This document shows, piece by piece, positions 37,159-46,751 of a DNA stretch of 64,000 nucleotides. Origin of the DNA: Chitinophagaceae bacterium. Lineage in GTDB: Bacteria; Bacteroidota; Bacteroidia; Chitinophagales; Chitinophagaceae. Each line of letters starts with the position of its first letter. The first letter of the stretch is position 1. Location of the stretch: contig CP065012.1 in NCBI GenBank assembly GCA_016699815.1, positions 868,001-932,000 on the forward strand, read 5' to 3'. Both the position numbers and the translations under genes were made by a program. A model generated the notes under the pieces. The model was not told where the DNA came from. It worked only from the letters and a program-made list of their open reading frames with translations, and ran no database searches.

Positions 37159-38616
37159 TTAACTCATCCAGTTTACGCCTGCCTCCGGATTCCACTTTGT
37201 GGTGCTCTTTTTTAGTTTTGTCCAAAATTCAACAGAGCTTTTGCCGGTAATATCGCCAACGCCAAACTTGCTTTCGTTCCATCCGCCAAAGCTAAAAGGC
37301 TCCCTGGGTACGGGCACGCCCACGTTTACGCCAATCATACCTGCGCTTGCATGATCTATGATGTAGCGGGCAAGCCCGCCATTTTGCGTAAACACGCTTG
37401 CTGCATTTCCGTAAGGGTTTGCATTTTCAATTTCCAGTGCTTCATCAATAGTGTTGGTACGCATAATGGAAATTACCGGGCCAAATATTTCTTCTTTGGC
37501 CACACTCATTTCGGGCTTTACATAATCAATTACGGTGGGGCCCACATAAGTGCCGTTTTCTTTGCCCTTAACAATTGCGCCACGGCCATCTACCAAAATT
37601 TTTGCCCCGTCTTTTTCTGCTTGGTCAATATACCTTTCTATTCTCTCTTTACTTTCTTTATTAATTACTGCGCCAAGGTTTTGACCGGGAACAACTTTTT
37701 TAGCTTCGGCAACAATTTTTTCAATAATGTGGTCTATTTTTCCTACGCCTACCATTGCGCTTGCTGCCATGCAACGCTGCCCTGCACATCCGCTCATGCT
37801 GGCCACCACATTGGCAGCGGTCATATCTTCTTTTGCATCGGGCAAAACCATTAAGTGATTTTTGGCTCCACCTAATGCCAACGCTCTTTTATAATTATGC
37901 GTTGCCCTTTGGTACACAATTTTAGCTACTTTGGTAGAACCTACAAAAGATACCGCTTCTATTGCCGGGTGATCGCAAATGGCATTTACAATTTCCACAT
38001 CGCCATTTACAATATTAAATACGCCATCGGGCAAGCCAGCTTCCTGCAACAGTTCTGCTATTTTCATACAACTCATCGGTACTTTTTCCGAAGGTTTCAT
38101 AATCATGCAATTGCCCAGTGCTATGGCGTTGGGAATGGTCCAGTTGGGCACCATTGCCGGAAAATTAAAAGGAACAATTGAGGCAACAATACCTAATGGA
38201 ACATGCTCTGTACGGCATTCTACACCTTTGCTTACTTCCAATACTTCTCCGGAGATGAGCTGCGGCAATGAAGTGGCAAACTCGGTAAGCTCTATACATT
38301 TTTCTACTTCGGCAACCGCTTCGCCGAGGGTTTTACCATTTTCTTCCTGCACCAATGCGGCTAGTATATTTAAATCCCTTTCCAGTAAAGTTTTAAATTT
38401 AAAAAAAACCTGCACCCTTTCTTTTATGGGCTTTCTGCTCCAGCTTACAAAAGCTTTTTGTGCCACCATTACGGCATCGTTTAAATCTTTTGCCGTACTC
38501 ATGGGTACGGTTGAAAGCAGGGTGCCATCTATTGGCGAAATAACCTCTAATGCTTTTGCAGTAGAAGCTGCTGTAGGTTTTCCGTTAATGTAATTTTTTA
38601 ATGGGGGATATTTCAT
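37159..38616 (-). CDS. mmsA: CoA-acylating methylmalonate-semialdehyde dehydrogenase
   Basis: A 485-residue aldehyde dehydrogenase that converts (methyl)malonate semialdehyde with CoA and NAD+ to propionyl-CoA or acetyl-CoA plus CO2. Rossmann motif FVGSTKVAK, the active-site C282 in SGCAGQRCMAAS (typical of MmsA rather than general ALDHs), and the C-terminal PFSFGGWNESKFGVGDITGK are seen. First gene of the leftward pyrimidine cluster, next to the divergent Lrp regulator. It closes the pathway into central metabolism; it can also serve valine and inositol breakdown. Confidence 0.96.
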   Translation of the reverse strand: MKYPPLKNYINGKPTAASTAKALEVISPIDGTLLSTVPMSTAKDLNDAVMVAQKAFVSWSRKPIKERVQVFFKFKTLLERDLNILAALVQEENGKTLGEAVAEVEKCIELTEFATSLPQLISGEVLEVSKGVECRTEHVPLGIVASIVPFNFPAMVPNWTIPNAIALGNCMIMKPSEKVPMSCMKIAELLQEAGLPDGVFNIVNGDVEIVNAICDHPAIEAVSFVGSTKVAKIVYQRATHNYKRALALGGAKNHLMVLPDAKEDMTAANVVASMSGCAGQRCMAASAMVGVGKIDHIIEKIVAEAKKVVPGQNLGAVINKESKERIERYIDQAEKDGAKILVDGRGAIVKGKENGTYVGPTVIDYVKPEMSVAKEEIFGPVISIMRTNTIDEALEIENANPYGNAASVFTQNGGLARYIIDHASAGMIGVNVGVPVPREPFSFGGWNESKFGVGDITGKSSVEFWTKLKKSTTKWNPEAGVNWMS

Positions 38617-38988
38617 TTGTTGTTATTATTTTTTTAAATAGTCGCTTGTTTTGTCAAAATTTAAAATCCTATGATGCTTGTAAATAGAGCATTGTACTAG
38701 TAACCTTTTATTTTTTTTGTTACATAAATTTCGTAAAAAAATTTCTCATTGCCGGTTGGCAAATAAGTTTTTGCCTTACAGTACTGGCGCTTATGAAATT
38801 TTATGCCTCATTAAATGAAAATTTGTTTATTTCTACCTGCAATTTATCAAAAATGAAATGTGTTTGATTACATAAATAAAGAACAATAGCTATTGATTTT
38901 GCAAAAAAATAAAATAATAATAAATAATTTAAAGAATATATAAACTAAAATTAAAAATACTGCATTTTTTGCAATAAAATAAAAGATT
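38617..38988. promoter_or_regulatory. Divergent control region between mmsA and the Lrp/AsnC gene
   Basis: A 372-nt very AT-rich stretch without a gene, which should contain both promoters. A TTGCAAAAAAAT at 38899-38910 and an inverted ATTTTTTGCAA at 38964-38974 form a widely spaced inverted pair, a possible binding pattern for the oligomeric Lrp protein. The sites are seen; the function is a guess. Confidence 0.4.
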
Positions 38989-39495
38989 ATGCTTATTTTC
39001 CCTGACAATTACCACATCATGAGCAAAAATGACGAGAACAGCCTGGATGAGTTGGATTTTAAAATTCTTTCAGAACTTCAGAAAGACGGGAGAATGTCAT
39101 TTACCGATATGGCAGATAACCTTAGTGTTTCCGTTGGCACCATTAGAACAAGGTTAAATAAATTAATTGCAGATGAAACGGTGAATATTATTGGCAGGGT
39201 TAACCCGGATAAAGTGGGATTTATGTGTTATGCCCATATTGCCGTTTTTGTGCGGCCCGCCACGCTTAAAGAAAAAGTTGCCCAAAAAATTGCCAAACTC
39301 CCTGAGGTGAGCTTTTTAGCAATGACCAGTGGCGATTACGACCTTGAAGTGGATGTGATGTGCCGGGACAACAACCACCTGGTAAACTTTGTAGATGATA
39401 TAAGCAAAGTAGAAGGGGTAAACCAAACCAAAACCACCATTTATTTTAAAGTGTACAAATATGCACAGCCCGATTTGAAATTGCTGAAACCTTAA
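38989..39495 (+). CDS. Lrp/AsnC family transcriptional regulator
   Basis: A 168-residue regulator (158 if ATG 39019 is used) with an AsnC-type winged helix (LDELDFKILSELQKDGRMSF, MADNLSVSVGTIRTRLNKL) and a C-terminal RAM ligand-binding domain (VGFMCYAHIAVFV, MTSGDYDLEVDVMCRD). It diverges from the pyrimidine catabolic genes, and Lrp-type proteins in such positions usually sense a pathway amino acid; beta-alanine or beta-aminoisobutyrate would be logical effectors. This is inference. Confidence 0.92.
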   Translation: MLIFPDNYHIMSKNDENSLDELDFKILSELQKDGRMSFTDMADNLSVSVGTIRTRLNKLIADETVNIIGRVNPDKVGFMCYAHIAVFVRPATLKEKVAQKIAKLPEVSFLAMTSGDYDLEVDVMCRDNNHLVNFVDDISKVEGVNQTKTTIYFKVYKYAQPDLKLLKP

Positions 39496-39539
39496 GTATT
39501 TCCCCTGCAATATTTTTATTTTTTGCCCGTTCTTTTCGT

Positions 39540-39947
39540 ATGCGGATGCAATTTCTCATTTTAATTTTCCTCATCTTCGGCCTGCAATCATTTGCCCAAA
39601 AAAAAGATCCGCAGAATATTATTATACCTACTTATGAACATTGTAAAGAAAAATGGGATTATACTTTTGTAAAAGACACTATTACAGGTTCGGTAATCTA
39701 TTTTGAAAAAGCGCCATTTGCCTGCGGCAATATTTCCACTGCATCAATAACCATAATTAAAACAAAAAAAGGGGACAGCCTTAGGATAATACAAGTTTGC
39801 GATACAACAATCTTTATTTCGTTAAAGCAAATGCTAAGTATAATACCCGATTATACTAACTACAGTAATATAGCTTTGCCATTTAATACCAGTAAAACCG
39901 ACTGTGAAGTAAAAAAAACAATTTATGGTAAGGTGTGGAAGCCATGA
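39540..39947 (+). CDS. Exported protein of unknown function
   Basis: A 135-residue protein with a signal peptide (cleavage near LQSFAQ, residue 20). The mature part has four cysteines (in EHCKEKW, PFACGN, QVCDTT and TDCEVK), which suggests two disulfides, and no recognised domain. It lies 44 nt after the Lrp gene on the same strand but need not be cotranscribed. No function proposed. Confidence 0.75.
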   Translation: MRMQFLILIFLIFGLQSFAQKKDPQNIIIPTYEHCKEKWDYTFVKDTITGSVIYFEKAPFACGNISTASITIIKTKKGDSLRIIQVCDTTIFISLKQMLSIIPDYTNYSNIALPFNTSKTDCEVKKTIYGKVWKP

Positions 39948-39965
39948 TTTTTATAAAACCTAAAG

Positions 39966-41138
39966 CTAACAACTCACTGCAAGCCAGGCCATCATTCCAA
40001 TACCGTGTTCAATAGCAGCTTCATCTACATTAAACGTTGGGGTGTGCACACCGCTGGTAATTCCTTTTGATTTGTTGGCAGTACCTAGCCTGAAAAAACA
40101 AGCCGGTATTTTTTGAGCGTAAAAAGCAAAATCTTCAGCGCCCATTCTCAACTCGGTTTCAAATACTTTTTCTTTGCCGGCAAATAATTCAGCTTGTTCC
40201 CTTGCTTTTTGGCTCAGCATTTCATCATTAAATACGGCAGGATAACCCACATCAATAGTAATATCTGCCACAGCACCCATAGATGCTGCGGTTTCAACCA
40301 CATACTTTTTTATGATATTATGTGCCGCAAATCTCCATTCTTCATTCATAGCCCTGAAAGTGCCCATCAATTTAACTTCGGATGGTATTACATTGGTTGT
40401 TGTGCCACCCTGGAATGAGGTAATAGATAACACCGATGGATTAAAGGGATTGTTATTGCGGCTGATGATTTGCTGTAAACCGGTAACAATATGCGCAGCT
40501 ATGAAAATAGGATCGGCGGTGAGCTGTGGTGAAGCAGCATGGCCACCCCTTCCTTTTAGCGTAATGTAAATTTCATCGGCACTGGCCATTACTATCCCGC
40601 CCCTAAAGCTAAACTCCCCTGCTTCAATAACGGTATGAACATGCATTGCGAAAATTTTTTGCGGGGCAGGATTTTCCAAAACACCTTCCTTTATCATTAT
40701 GCTAGCACCACCCGGGTTTTTTTCTTCGCCGGGTTGAAAAATACACTTAACCGTTCCGTCCCATTTATCTTTTGTATGCTGCAAAATTTTTGCTGCGCCA
40801 AGCAGGCAGGCGCTGTGCACATCGTGGCCGCAGGCATGCATAACCCCAATGTTTTTTGATTTATAATCAACTTCATTTTGCTCCGTAATGGGTAATGCAT
40901 CCATATCTGCCCTTAAAGCAATTACCCTTGAAGCCGGGTTTTTACCTTTTATAATTGCCACAACTCCTGTGGTAGCCATTACGGTATATTCTATACCAAT
41001 ATCTTTTAATTGCTGTTGAATATATTTTGATGTTTCAAATTCCCTGAAACTTAGCTCAGGATTTTCATGCAAATACCTCCTGAATTTTACCAGGTCATTT
41101 TTAAACTCTTTTGCCAGCAATTTTATTTCATCAATCAT
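39966..41138 (-). CDS. M20 family amidohydrolase (N-acyl-amino-acid/hippurate hydrolase type)
   Basis: A 390-residue metal-dependent hydrolase of peptidase family M20D. Motifs: ADMDALP, MHACGHDVHSACLLG (metal His/Cys), FQPGEEKNPGG (catalytic Glu), a lid domain from about 185 to 300, and GAEDFAFYAQKIPACFFRLG near the end. Enzymes of this type remove acyl groups from amino acids or conjugates. The substrate is not predictable. Monocistronic, 27 nt from the next gene's stop. Confidence 0.92.
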   Translation of the reverse strand: MIDEIKLLAKEFKNDLVKFRRYLHENPELSFREFETSKYIQQQLKDIGIEYTVMATTGVVAIIKGKNPASRVIALRADMDALPITEQNEVDYKSKNIGVMHACGHDVHSACLLGAAKILQHTKDKWDGTVKCIFQPGEEKNPGGASIMIKEGVLENPAPQKIFAMHVHTVIEAGEFSFRGGIVMASADEIYITLKGRGGHAASPQLTADPIFIAAHIVTGLQQIISRNNNPFNPSVLSITSFQGGTTTNVIPSEVKLMGTFRAMNEEWRFAAHNIIKKYVVETAASMGAVADITIDVGYPAVFNDEMLSQKAREQAELFAGKEKVFETELRMGAEDFAFYAQKIPACFFRLGTANKSKGITSGVHTPTFNVDEAAIEHGIGMMAWLAVSC

Positions 41139-41165
41139 GTATCGAAGTTAATTGAAACAGTAAGT

Positions 41166-42797
41166 TTAATTTACTATTTCTTGCAATACTTTTCCTACGC
41201 ATCCGCTGGGCATTTGAATTTTGAGCAAAGCGGCCACCGTTGGCGCAATATCGGTCATATATACTTCTTTATGTGTGGCGCCGGGCTTTATGTGCCAGCC
41301 ATACCAAATTAAGGGAATATGCGAATCATAAGGGTTCCACATACCATGAGTTGTACCTTTTGAGCTGCCGGAAAAATAACCTGGCTTTATTATATAGTGA
41401 ATATCGCCGCTTCTTAAAGCATTATACCCGTTTATTAACCTTGTATGCAGTGGTTCAGGTATTGTAGTTACCAAAATTTTTTGGGTTTCAAAAACATCTG
41501 TAACAAATGGAAATTTCCTTACTTCTTCCATTATTTTTTCTTTTACCAAATTGGCATCTTTACCTGAATGGCTTATTGCTTTCCTATCGAGATAAAGCTG
41601 GTAATTATCGGAGTTGAGGATAATTTTTTTAATGCCAAACGCAGCTTCAACTGCATCATTTATTTGATTTACAAAGCTTTTATTATCAAATACTGCACCG
41701 GGCAGTTTGTGTGCATTTAAATAAGCTGGTATGTGGTTTACGGCATGGTCGGCAGTGAGAAAGATCAGGTATTTTTCTTTTCCAATTTTAGCATCCAGAA
41801 ATTGTAAAAAATGGGCAATATCCCTGTCGAGTCGCAAATAGGCATCCTCAATTTCCAATGAATTGGGGCCGTTTCTATGGCCAATATAATCGGTGGAAGA
41901 AATGCTTACCGCTAAAAAATCGGGTACTGTGTTTTGCCCGAGTTTTTCATTTTCAATAGCGGCTTCGGCAAAATTAAAGGTATAGGTAGCCGCAAATGGT
42001 GTGGTTTTAAATGCAGCATATTTTTCTTTTTTTTCTATTGCATTTAAATCATACGGAAAACTATTATTTTTTTGCCCGTGATAAGTGCCTTCAAAATCGT
42101 TGGCATCGTTATCGCTTTGCAAATACTTTTGTTTATCGAGCAGGAGGTTCCAGTCTTTGCTCATATATTGAGCAACTTCATCGGCATTATTTATTTTTTT
42201 AACCCATGCCGGCAGTTCGTTCATGTAATAACTGCTCGAAATCCATTTGCCTTCTTTATCATCGTACCAATAAGCGGCATTGGCGCTATGGCCTGCGGGC
42301 AATATACTTCCTCTGTCTTTAATGGACACCCCAATTACTTTACTTTTAAAATTGGTACTAAGCCTTAGTTCATCGGAAACTGTGGTTACCCACATATTTA
42401 CCGGGCTCATTTTTCCCTGGCTGGTATTGGAGCCTACAGTGGTTACAGTTGAATCATCGGTGCAATAAACTTTTTTACTTATACTGCGCTCATACCAGTT
42501 ATTACCAGCAATTCCATGAATGGCAGGCACGCTTCCTGTATATACGCTGGTATGCCCCACTGCTGTATAAGTGGGCAAATAAGGTATATAGGTATTTTCA
42601 AAACTATAGCCATTATTAAGCATTCTTTTAAACCCATCATTGCTGTAGTTATTACCAAACCGGTAAAGGTAATCCCATCGCATTTGGTCTATTACAATAC
42701 CTACAACTAATTTTGGGTTATCTTCTGCATTTTGGGCGTTTGCATTTTTAAAGAAAAAATTAAAGCAAACAATAAATAGTAAAATATTTTTAACCAT
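41166..42797 (-). CDS. PafA-like alkaline phosphatase
   Basis: A 543-residue exported phosphomonoesterase of the alkaline phosphatase superfamily. After a signal peptide (ending near NANAQ, residue 22) come metal ligand D38 in GIVIDQMRWDY and the threonine nucleophile T83 in AVGHTSVYTGS, as in Flavobacterium/Elizabethkingia PafA, plus the distal metal motif LTADHAVNHIP and HGMWNPYDSHIPLIWYG. PafA enzymes are calcium- or zinc-dependent, phosphate-insensitive periplasmic phosphatases that free phosphate from organic esters. Confidence 0.92.
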   Translation of the reverse strand: MVKNILLFIVCFNFFFKNANAQNAEDNPKLVVGIVIDQMRWDYLYRFGNNYSNDGFKRMLNNGYSFENTYIPYLPTYTAVGHTSVYTGSVPAIHGIAGNNWYERSISKKVYCTDDSTVTTVGSNTSQGKMSPVNMWVTTVSDELRLSTNFKSKVIGVSIKDRGSILPAGHSANAAYWYDDKEGKWISSSYYMNELPAWVKKINNADEVAQYMSKDWNLLLDKQKYLQSDNDANDFEGTYHGQKNNSFPYDLNAIEKKEKYAAFKTTPFAATYTFNFAEAAIENEKLGQNTVPDFLAVSISSTDYIGHRNGPNSLEIEDAYLRLDRDIAHFLQFLDAKIGKEKYLIFLTADHAVNHIPAYLNAHKLPGAVFDNKSFVNQINDAVEAAFGIKKIILNSDNYQLYLDRKAISHSGKDANLVKEKIMEEVRKFPFVTDVFETQKILVTTIPEPLHTRLINGYNALRSGDIHYIIKPGYFSGSSKGTTHGMWNPYDSHIPLIWYGWHIKPGATHKEVYMTDIAPTVAALLKIQMPSGCVGKVLQEIVN

Positions 42798-42879
42798 ATA
42801 AACTCCTGTTTTATGGCAAAGTTAATTGAATGTGCATGGAAAAATAATGGATTCACTAAACCGCTTGGAAGCAATTCCC

Positions 42880-42887
42880 TAATTTTG
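42880..42887 (+). promoter_or_regulatory. Candidate -7 element of the alpha-oxoamine synthase gene
   Basis: TAATTTTG matches TAnnTTTG, 40 nt before the ATG. No well-spaced TTG upstream. Confidence 0.4.
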
Positions 42888-42927
42888 CAACAATTTTCTA
42901 CTTCACATATTTTAATAATTATATAAT

Positions 42928-44184
42928 ATGGCAGATATATTTGAAAAACTGATACAGAACAGCGGACCAATTGGTCAGCACATGGAAAGGGCACATGGAT
43001 ATTTTGCATTTCCCAAATTGGAAGGGGAATTGGGGCCAAGAATGAATTTTAGGGGAAAAGAAATGATTGTATGGAGCCTGAACAATTATTTAGGCCTGGT
43101 AAACCACCCCGAAGTGAGAAAAGCAGATACGGAAGCTGCAGCAAAATATGGGATGGGCAACCCAATGGGCGCAAGAATGATGAGTGGCAATACTGCTTTG
43201 CATGAAGGGTTGGAAAAAGTGATCAGCCGTTTTGTAAAAAGAGAAGATGCCATGTTACTAAACTTCGGTTACCAGGGCATTATGAGTTGTATTGATGCCC
43301 TCTCCAACAGGCGTGATGTAATTGTATATGATGCCGAAAGCCATGCCTGCCTTGTAGATGGCATTCGCCTTCACATGGGCCAAACTTATGCTTTTAAACA
43401 TAACAATATTGCCGATTGCGAAAAGCAATTACAACGTGCCGTAAAAATGACAGAAAAAACCGGTGGAGGAATTTTGCTGATAACAGAAGGCGTATTTGGC
43501 ATGGATGGCGAGCAGGGAATTTTAAAAGAAATTGTTGCTTTAAAAAAGAATTACCCGTTTAGGTTATTAATAGATGATGCACATGGCTTTGGTTATATGG
43601 GGCCTACAGGCGCAGGTGCAGATGAAGCACAAGGTTGCCAGGAAGGAGTGGATTTATATTTTTCCACTTTTGTAAAAAGCATGGGAAGTATTGGCGCATT
43701 TATTGCCGGGCCAAAAAATATTTTGATGTATTTGCGGTATAATGTACGGTCGCAAATTTTTGCAAAGAGCCTGCCCCTTATTATTGTAGATGGAATGCTT
43801 AAGCGAATGGAAATGTTAAAAACTATGCCTGAGCTAAGGGAAAAACTATGGAGTAATGTAACTAAACTCCAGGCCGGGCTTAAAGAACGGGGTTTTGATA
43901 TTGGCAATACCAACAGCCCTGTAACACCTATTTATATGAAAGGTGATGTGCCGGAGGCTACACAAATGGTAATGGACCTCAGGGAAAACTATCATATATT
44001 TTGTTCTATAGTTGTATATCCAGTAATTCCAAAAGGAGATATAATTTACCGCATTATACCTACTGCAGCGCATAGCGATGAAGATATTGAACTTACCTTA
44101 AAAGCTTTTGAAGCCACAAAGAAAAAATTGGATGCCGGTGCATATAAAGCAGAAAAAATACCGGATATGGCTGAGAAAGGCTAG
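42928..44184 (+). CDS. PLP-dependent alpha-oxoamine synthase (serine palmitoyltransferase/capnine-synthase type)
   Basis: A 418-residue fold-type I PLP enzyme. H139 (YDAESHACLVDG), D217/H219 (LIDDAHGFGYMG) and Schiff-base K250 (FSTFVKSMGS) mark the KBL/SPT/ALAS/AONS group. It is longer than bacterial KBL at the N-terminus (MGNPMGARMMSGN motif) and follows a Bacteroidota-specific subgroup. Members of this region make the long-chain base of sphingolipids (serine + acyl-CoA) or of sulfonolipids (cysteate + acyl donor); which one cannot be decided from sequence alone. Monocistronic. Confidence 0.85.
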   Translation: MADIFEKLIQNSGPIGQHMERAHGYFAFPKLEGELGPRMNFRGKEMIVWSLNNYLGLVNHPEVRKADTEAAAKYGMGNPMGARMMSGNTALHEGLEKVISRFVKREDAMLLNFGYQGIMSCIDALSNRRDVIVYDAESHACLVDGIRLHMGQTYAFKHNNIADCEKQLQRAVKMTEKTGGGILLITEGVFGMDGEQGILKEIVALKKNYPFRLLIDDAHGFGYMGPTGAGADEAQGCQEGVDLYFSTFVKSMGSIGAFIAGPKNILMYLRYNVRSQIFAKSLPLIIVDGMLKRMEMLKTMPELREKLWSNVTKLQAGLKERGFDIGNTNSPVTPIYMKGDVPEATQMVMDLRENYHIFCSIVVYPVIPKGDIIYRIIPTAAHSDEDIELTLKAFEATKKKLDAGAYKAEKIPDMAEKG

Positions 44185-44242
44185 TAAAGTATTTTTAAAC
44201 TTTTATTAAAGTGAGCAAAAATACAATAGCCTTAATTTAAAA

Positions 44243-46627
44243 TTATTCTGCCATCATTTCTTTTACCACACGTACAATGTCTTCCGTGTTTGGCTTGCCA
44301 AAATAATCTCCGTCGCTTCCGTAGCCGGGCCGGTGTGCTTTTGCCGTAATGGTGCGTGGGCTTACATCCAAATGCCTGTATCCACCCTGCTCTTCCATTA
44401 CTTTATTGAACATAAATGCTGCAGCTCCTCCGGGTACATCTTCATCAATAAATACAATACGGTTAGTTTTTTTAAGCGAAGAAACAATATTATGGTTAAT
44501 GTCAAAAGGCAATAGTGTTTGTACGTCTATTAGTTCGCAACTAATACCTGCTTCAAGGAGCGTATTTGCAGCTTCTTCAACAATACGCAAAGTGGAGCCA
44601 TAACTTACCATCGTAATATCATCACCGGGGCTTAAAATTTCAGGTACACCAAGCGCCACTTTAAAATTCAATAAATTAGCCGGCAGTTTTTCTTTTAAGC
44701 GATAGCCGTTTAAACATTCTACAATTATTCCGGGATCGTTGCTTTGTAATAAAGTATTATACATGCCTACCGCCTGAACCATGTTTCTGGGCACACACAC
44801 ATACATTCCTCTTAGTGCGTTTATTACAACACCCATTGGGCTGCCGCTATGCCAAATTCCCTCCAGCCTGTGGCCACGGGTTCGCACAATTAAGGGTACA
44901 CTTTGTTGCCCTGCTGTTCTAAAATGGGTTGTGGCCACATCGTCACTTAAAGGCTGCAGGCCGTAAAGCAAATAATCCAGGTATTGAATTTCGGCAATTG
45001 GCCTCAAACCCCTTAAAGCAAGGCCAATGCCCTGGCCAATAATAGTAAGCTCCCTGATGCCCGTATCAAAAATGCGGCGCTTGCCATATTTTTCCTGCAA
45101 GCCGCTAAATCCCTGGTTTACGTCGCCAATCATACCGAGGTCTTCACCAAAAGCCAATACCTTATTATTACTGGCAAACAAAGCATCAAAATATTTATTT
45201 AATACTTCAAAGCCGTTAATTACCGGTGCATCTTCAGCATATTCTGCCAAAACAGCTTTCACTTTTAAGGCCGATTTTTCGCCCTGGTTGTATAAATGGC
45301 TATCGTAAATACCTGCTGTTTTATGCAACAAGTTTTGATAATAATTTATTAACTGTGGTTGAATGGTACCATTTATTTCGTGAAGATGTACGCAGGTTGC
45401 CAGCGCTTTTAGGATATCTCTTCTTAATGGCTCTTTTAATGCCCTGAGTTCAGAAATAATATTTTGGATTTGTTCAATCCCAGTTGAAGAAGATTGAATT
45501 TGTTGAACGGCTTCATCCAGCATTTGTTTTACGGGAGCAATATATTTTTCCCAGGCGCTATGCCTGCTATCTTTTACCTGTTGCTTTGCTACTTCTTCAA
45601 TTTGCTTTAATTCGTCTTCCGATGAAAGTGCGTTGGCCAGCAACCAATCTTTCATTTGTTTTATACAATCCCATTCTTTTTCCCAGGCCAGCCTTTCGGT
45701 GGTTTTATAACGTTCATGGCTGCCTGATGTAGAGTGGCCTTGCGGTTGGGTTATTTCTTCTACATGAAAAAGTGCAGGCGTATGTGTTTCTCTTATTTTT
45801 TGAATTGCCGCTTCCAATACCTCACACATGCCTGCATAGTCCCAGCCTTTTAACTTGTAGATATCCAGGCCGTTGGTATCTGGATTTTTTTGCATACCTG
45901 CAAGGGCATCAGAAATAGAACTTTTTGTTGTTTGAAATTTTTTTGGAACCGAAATCCCATAACCATCATCCCATATAAATACAGCAATGGGAATTTTAAG
46001 AACACCTGCAGCATTTATGGTTTCCCAAAAATGCCCTTCACTTGTAGAAGCATCGCCAATGGTACAAAAGCAAACTTCGTTACCATTATTGCTTAAAGTG
46101 CCGTATTGCTCAAGTTCCGGTATATTACGAAAGGCTTTTGAAGCAAAAGCCAAACCCAGGCCACGTGCCATTTGCCCAGCAGTAGGTGCAATATCAGATG
46201 ATACATTTTTTAAATTTGCAAGAGGCAGCCATTGGCCATTTTCATCAACAAATTTTGTTGCAAAATGGGCATTCATTTGCCTGCCAGCACTAAAGGTGTC
46301 GTTGTTTACATCAGGGTCGGCATACAATTGAGCAAAAAACTGCTCCACTGTAGCAAGGCCACTGGCAAACATAAAAGTTTGGTCACGGTAGTAACCACTA
46401 CGAAAATCTCCAGGTTTAAAAAACTTGGCCATAGCTACCTGGGCAATTTCTTTTCCATCTCCAAAAATGCCAAATTTAGCCTTGCCAGTTAATACTTCTT
46501 TCCTGCCTAACAGGCTGGTTTCCCGGCTAATACAAGCCAATCTATAATCATCCAGCACTTCGTTGCGAAATTTATCAAAACTTAATTTTTCAATTATTGA
46601 GTTGCCATTTTCTATACTGTTTCCCAT
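44243..46627 (-). CDS. 2-oxoacid dehydrogenase E1, fused alpha and beta subunits
   Basis: A 794-residue thiamine-diphosphate enzyme in which E1-alpha (about 1-370) and E1-beta (about 430-794), usually two genes, are one chain. The alpha part has the ThDP motif GDASTSEGHFWETIN (G191 to N205) and HYERYKTTE-like phosphorylation-loop equivalents; the beta part has AFGEDLGMIGDVNQG, GIGLALRGLRPIAEIQYLDYL and VVIDEDVPGG-like IDEDVPGG. It decarboxylates a branched-chain or related 2-oxoacid and passes the acyl group to E2, which is not in the window. The fusion is common in Bacteroidota. Substrate inferred. Confidence 0.9.
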   Translation of the reverse strand: MGNSIENGNSIIEKLSFDKFRNEVLDDYRLACISRETSLLGRKEVLTGKAKFGIFGDGKEIAQVAMAKFFKPGDFRSGYYRDQTFMFASGLATVEQFFAQLYADPDVNNDTFSAGRQMNAHFATKFVDENGQWLPLANLKNVSSDIAPTAGQMARGLGLAFASKAFRNIPELEQYGTLSNNGNEVCFCTIGDASTSEGHFWETINAAGVLKIPIAVFIWDDGYGISVPKKFQTTKSSISDALAGMQKNPDTNGLDIYKLKGWDYAGMCEVLEAAIQKIRETHTPALFHVEEITQPQGHSTSGSHERYKTTERLAWEKEWDCIKQMKDWLLANALSSEDELKQIEEVAKQQVKDSRHSAWEKYIAPVKQMLDEAVQQIQSSSTGIEQIQNIISELRALKEPLRRDILKALATCVHLHEINGTIQPQLINYYQNLLHKTAGIYDSHLYNQGEKSALKVKAVLAEYAEDAPVINGFEVLNKYFDALFASNNKVLAFGEDLGMIGDVNQGFSGLQEKYGKRRIFDTGIRELTIIGQGIGLALRGLRPIAEIQYLDYLLYGLQPLSDDVATTHFRTAGQQSVPLIVRTRGHRLEGIWHSGSPMGVVINALRGMYVCVPRNMVQAVGMYNTLLQSNDPGIIVECLNGYRLKEKLPANLLNFKVALGVPEILSPGDDITMVSYGSTLRIVEEAANTLLEAGISCELIDVQTLLPFDINHNIVSSLKKTNRIVFIDEDVPGGAAAFMFNKVMEEQGGYRHLDVSPRTITAKAHRPGYGSDGDYFGKPNTEDIVRVVKEMMAE

Positions 46628-46725
46628 ACGCTTTCAAGAATTTATGTACAAATTTACTTAATTGTCGGCTTTTGTTAAAAATCTGCTAACTGGCTTACAA
46701 ATTAGTAAATTTTAAGTGCATTTAT

Positions 46726-46733
46726 TATCTTTG
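46726..46733 (+). promoter_or_regulatory. Candidate -7 element of the DUF1573 pair
   Basis: TATCTTTG, an exact TAnnTTTG, lies 18 nt before the ATG of the first DUF1573 gene. -33 not clear. Confidence 0.5.
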
Positions 46734-46751
46734 ATTCCTTAAAACACTTAG

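Noticed and set aside
37351..38593. Long plus-strand open frames (167, 94 and 204 codons) opposite mmsA
   Set aside because: Antisense to a clear MmsA gene; their sequences are Cys/Phe- or Ser-rich products of reverse reading and match nothing.
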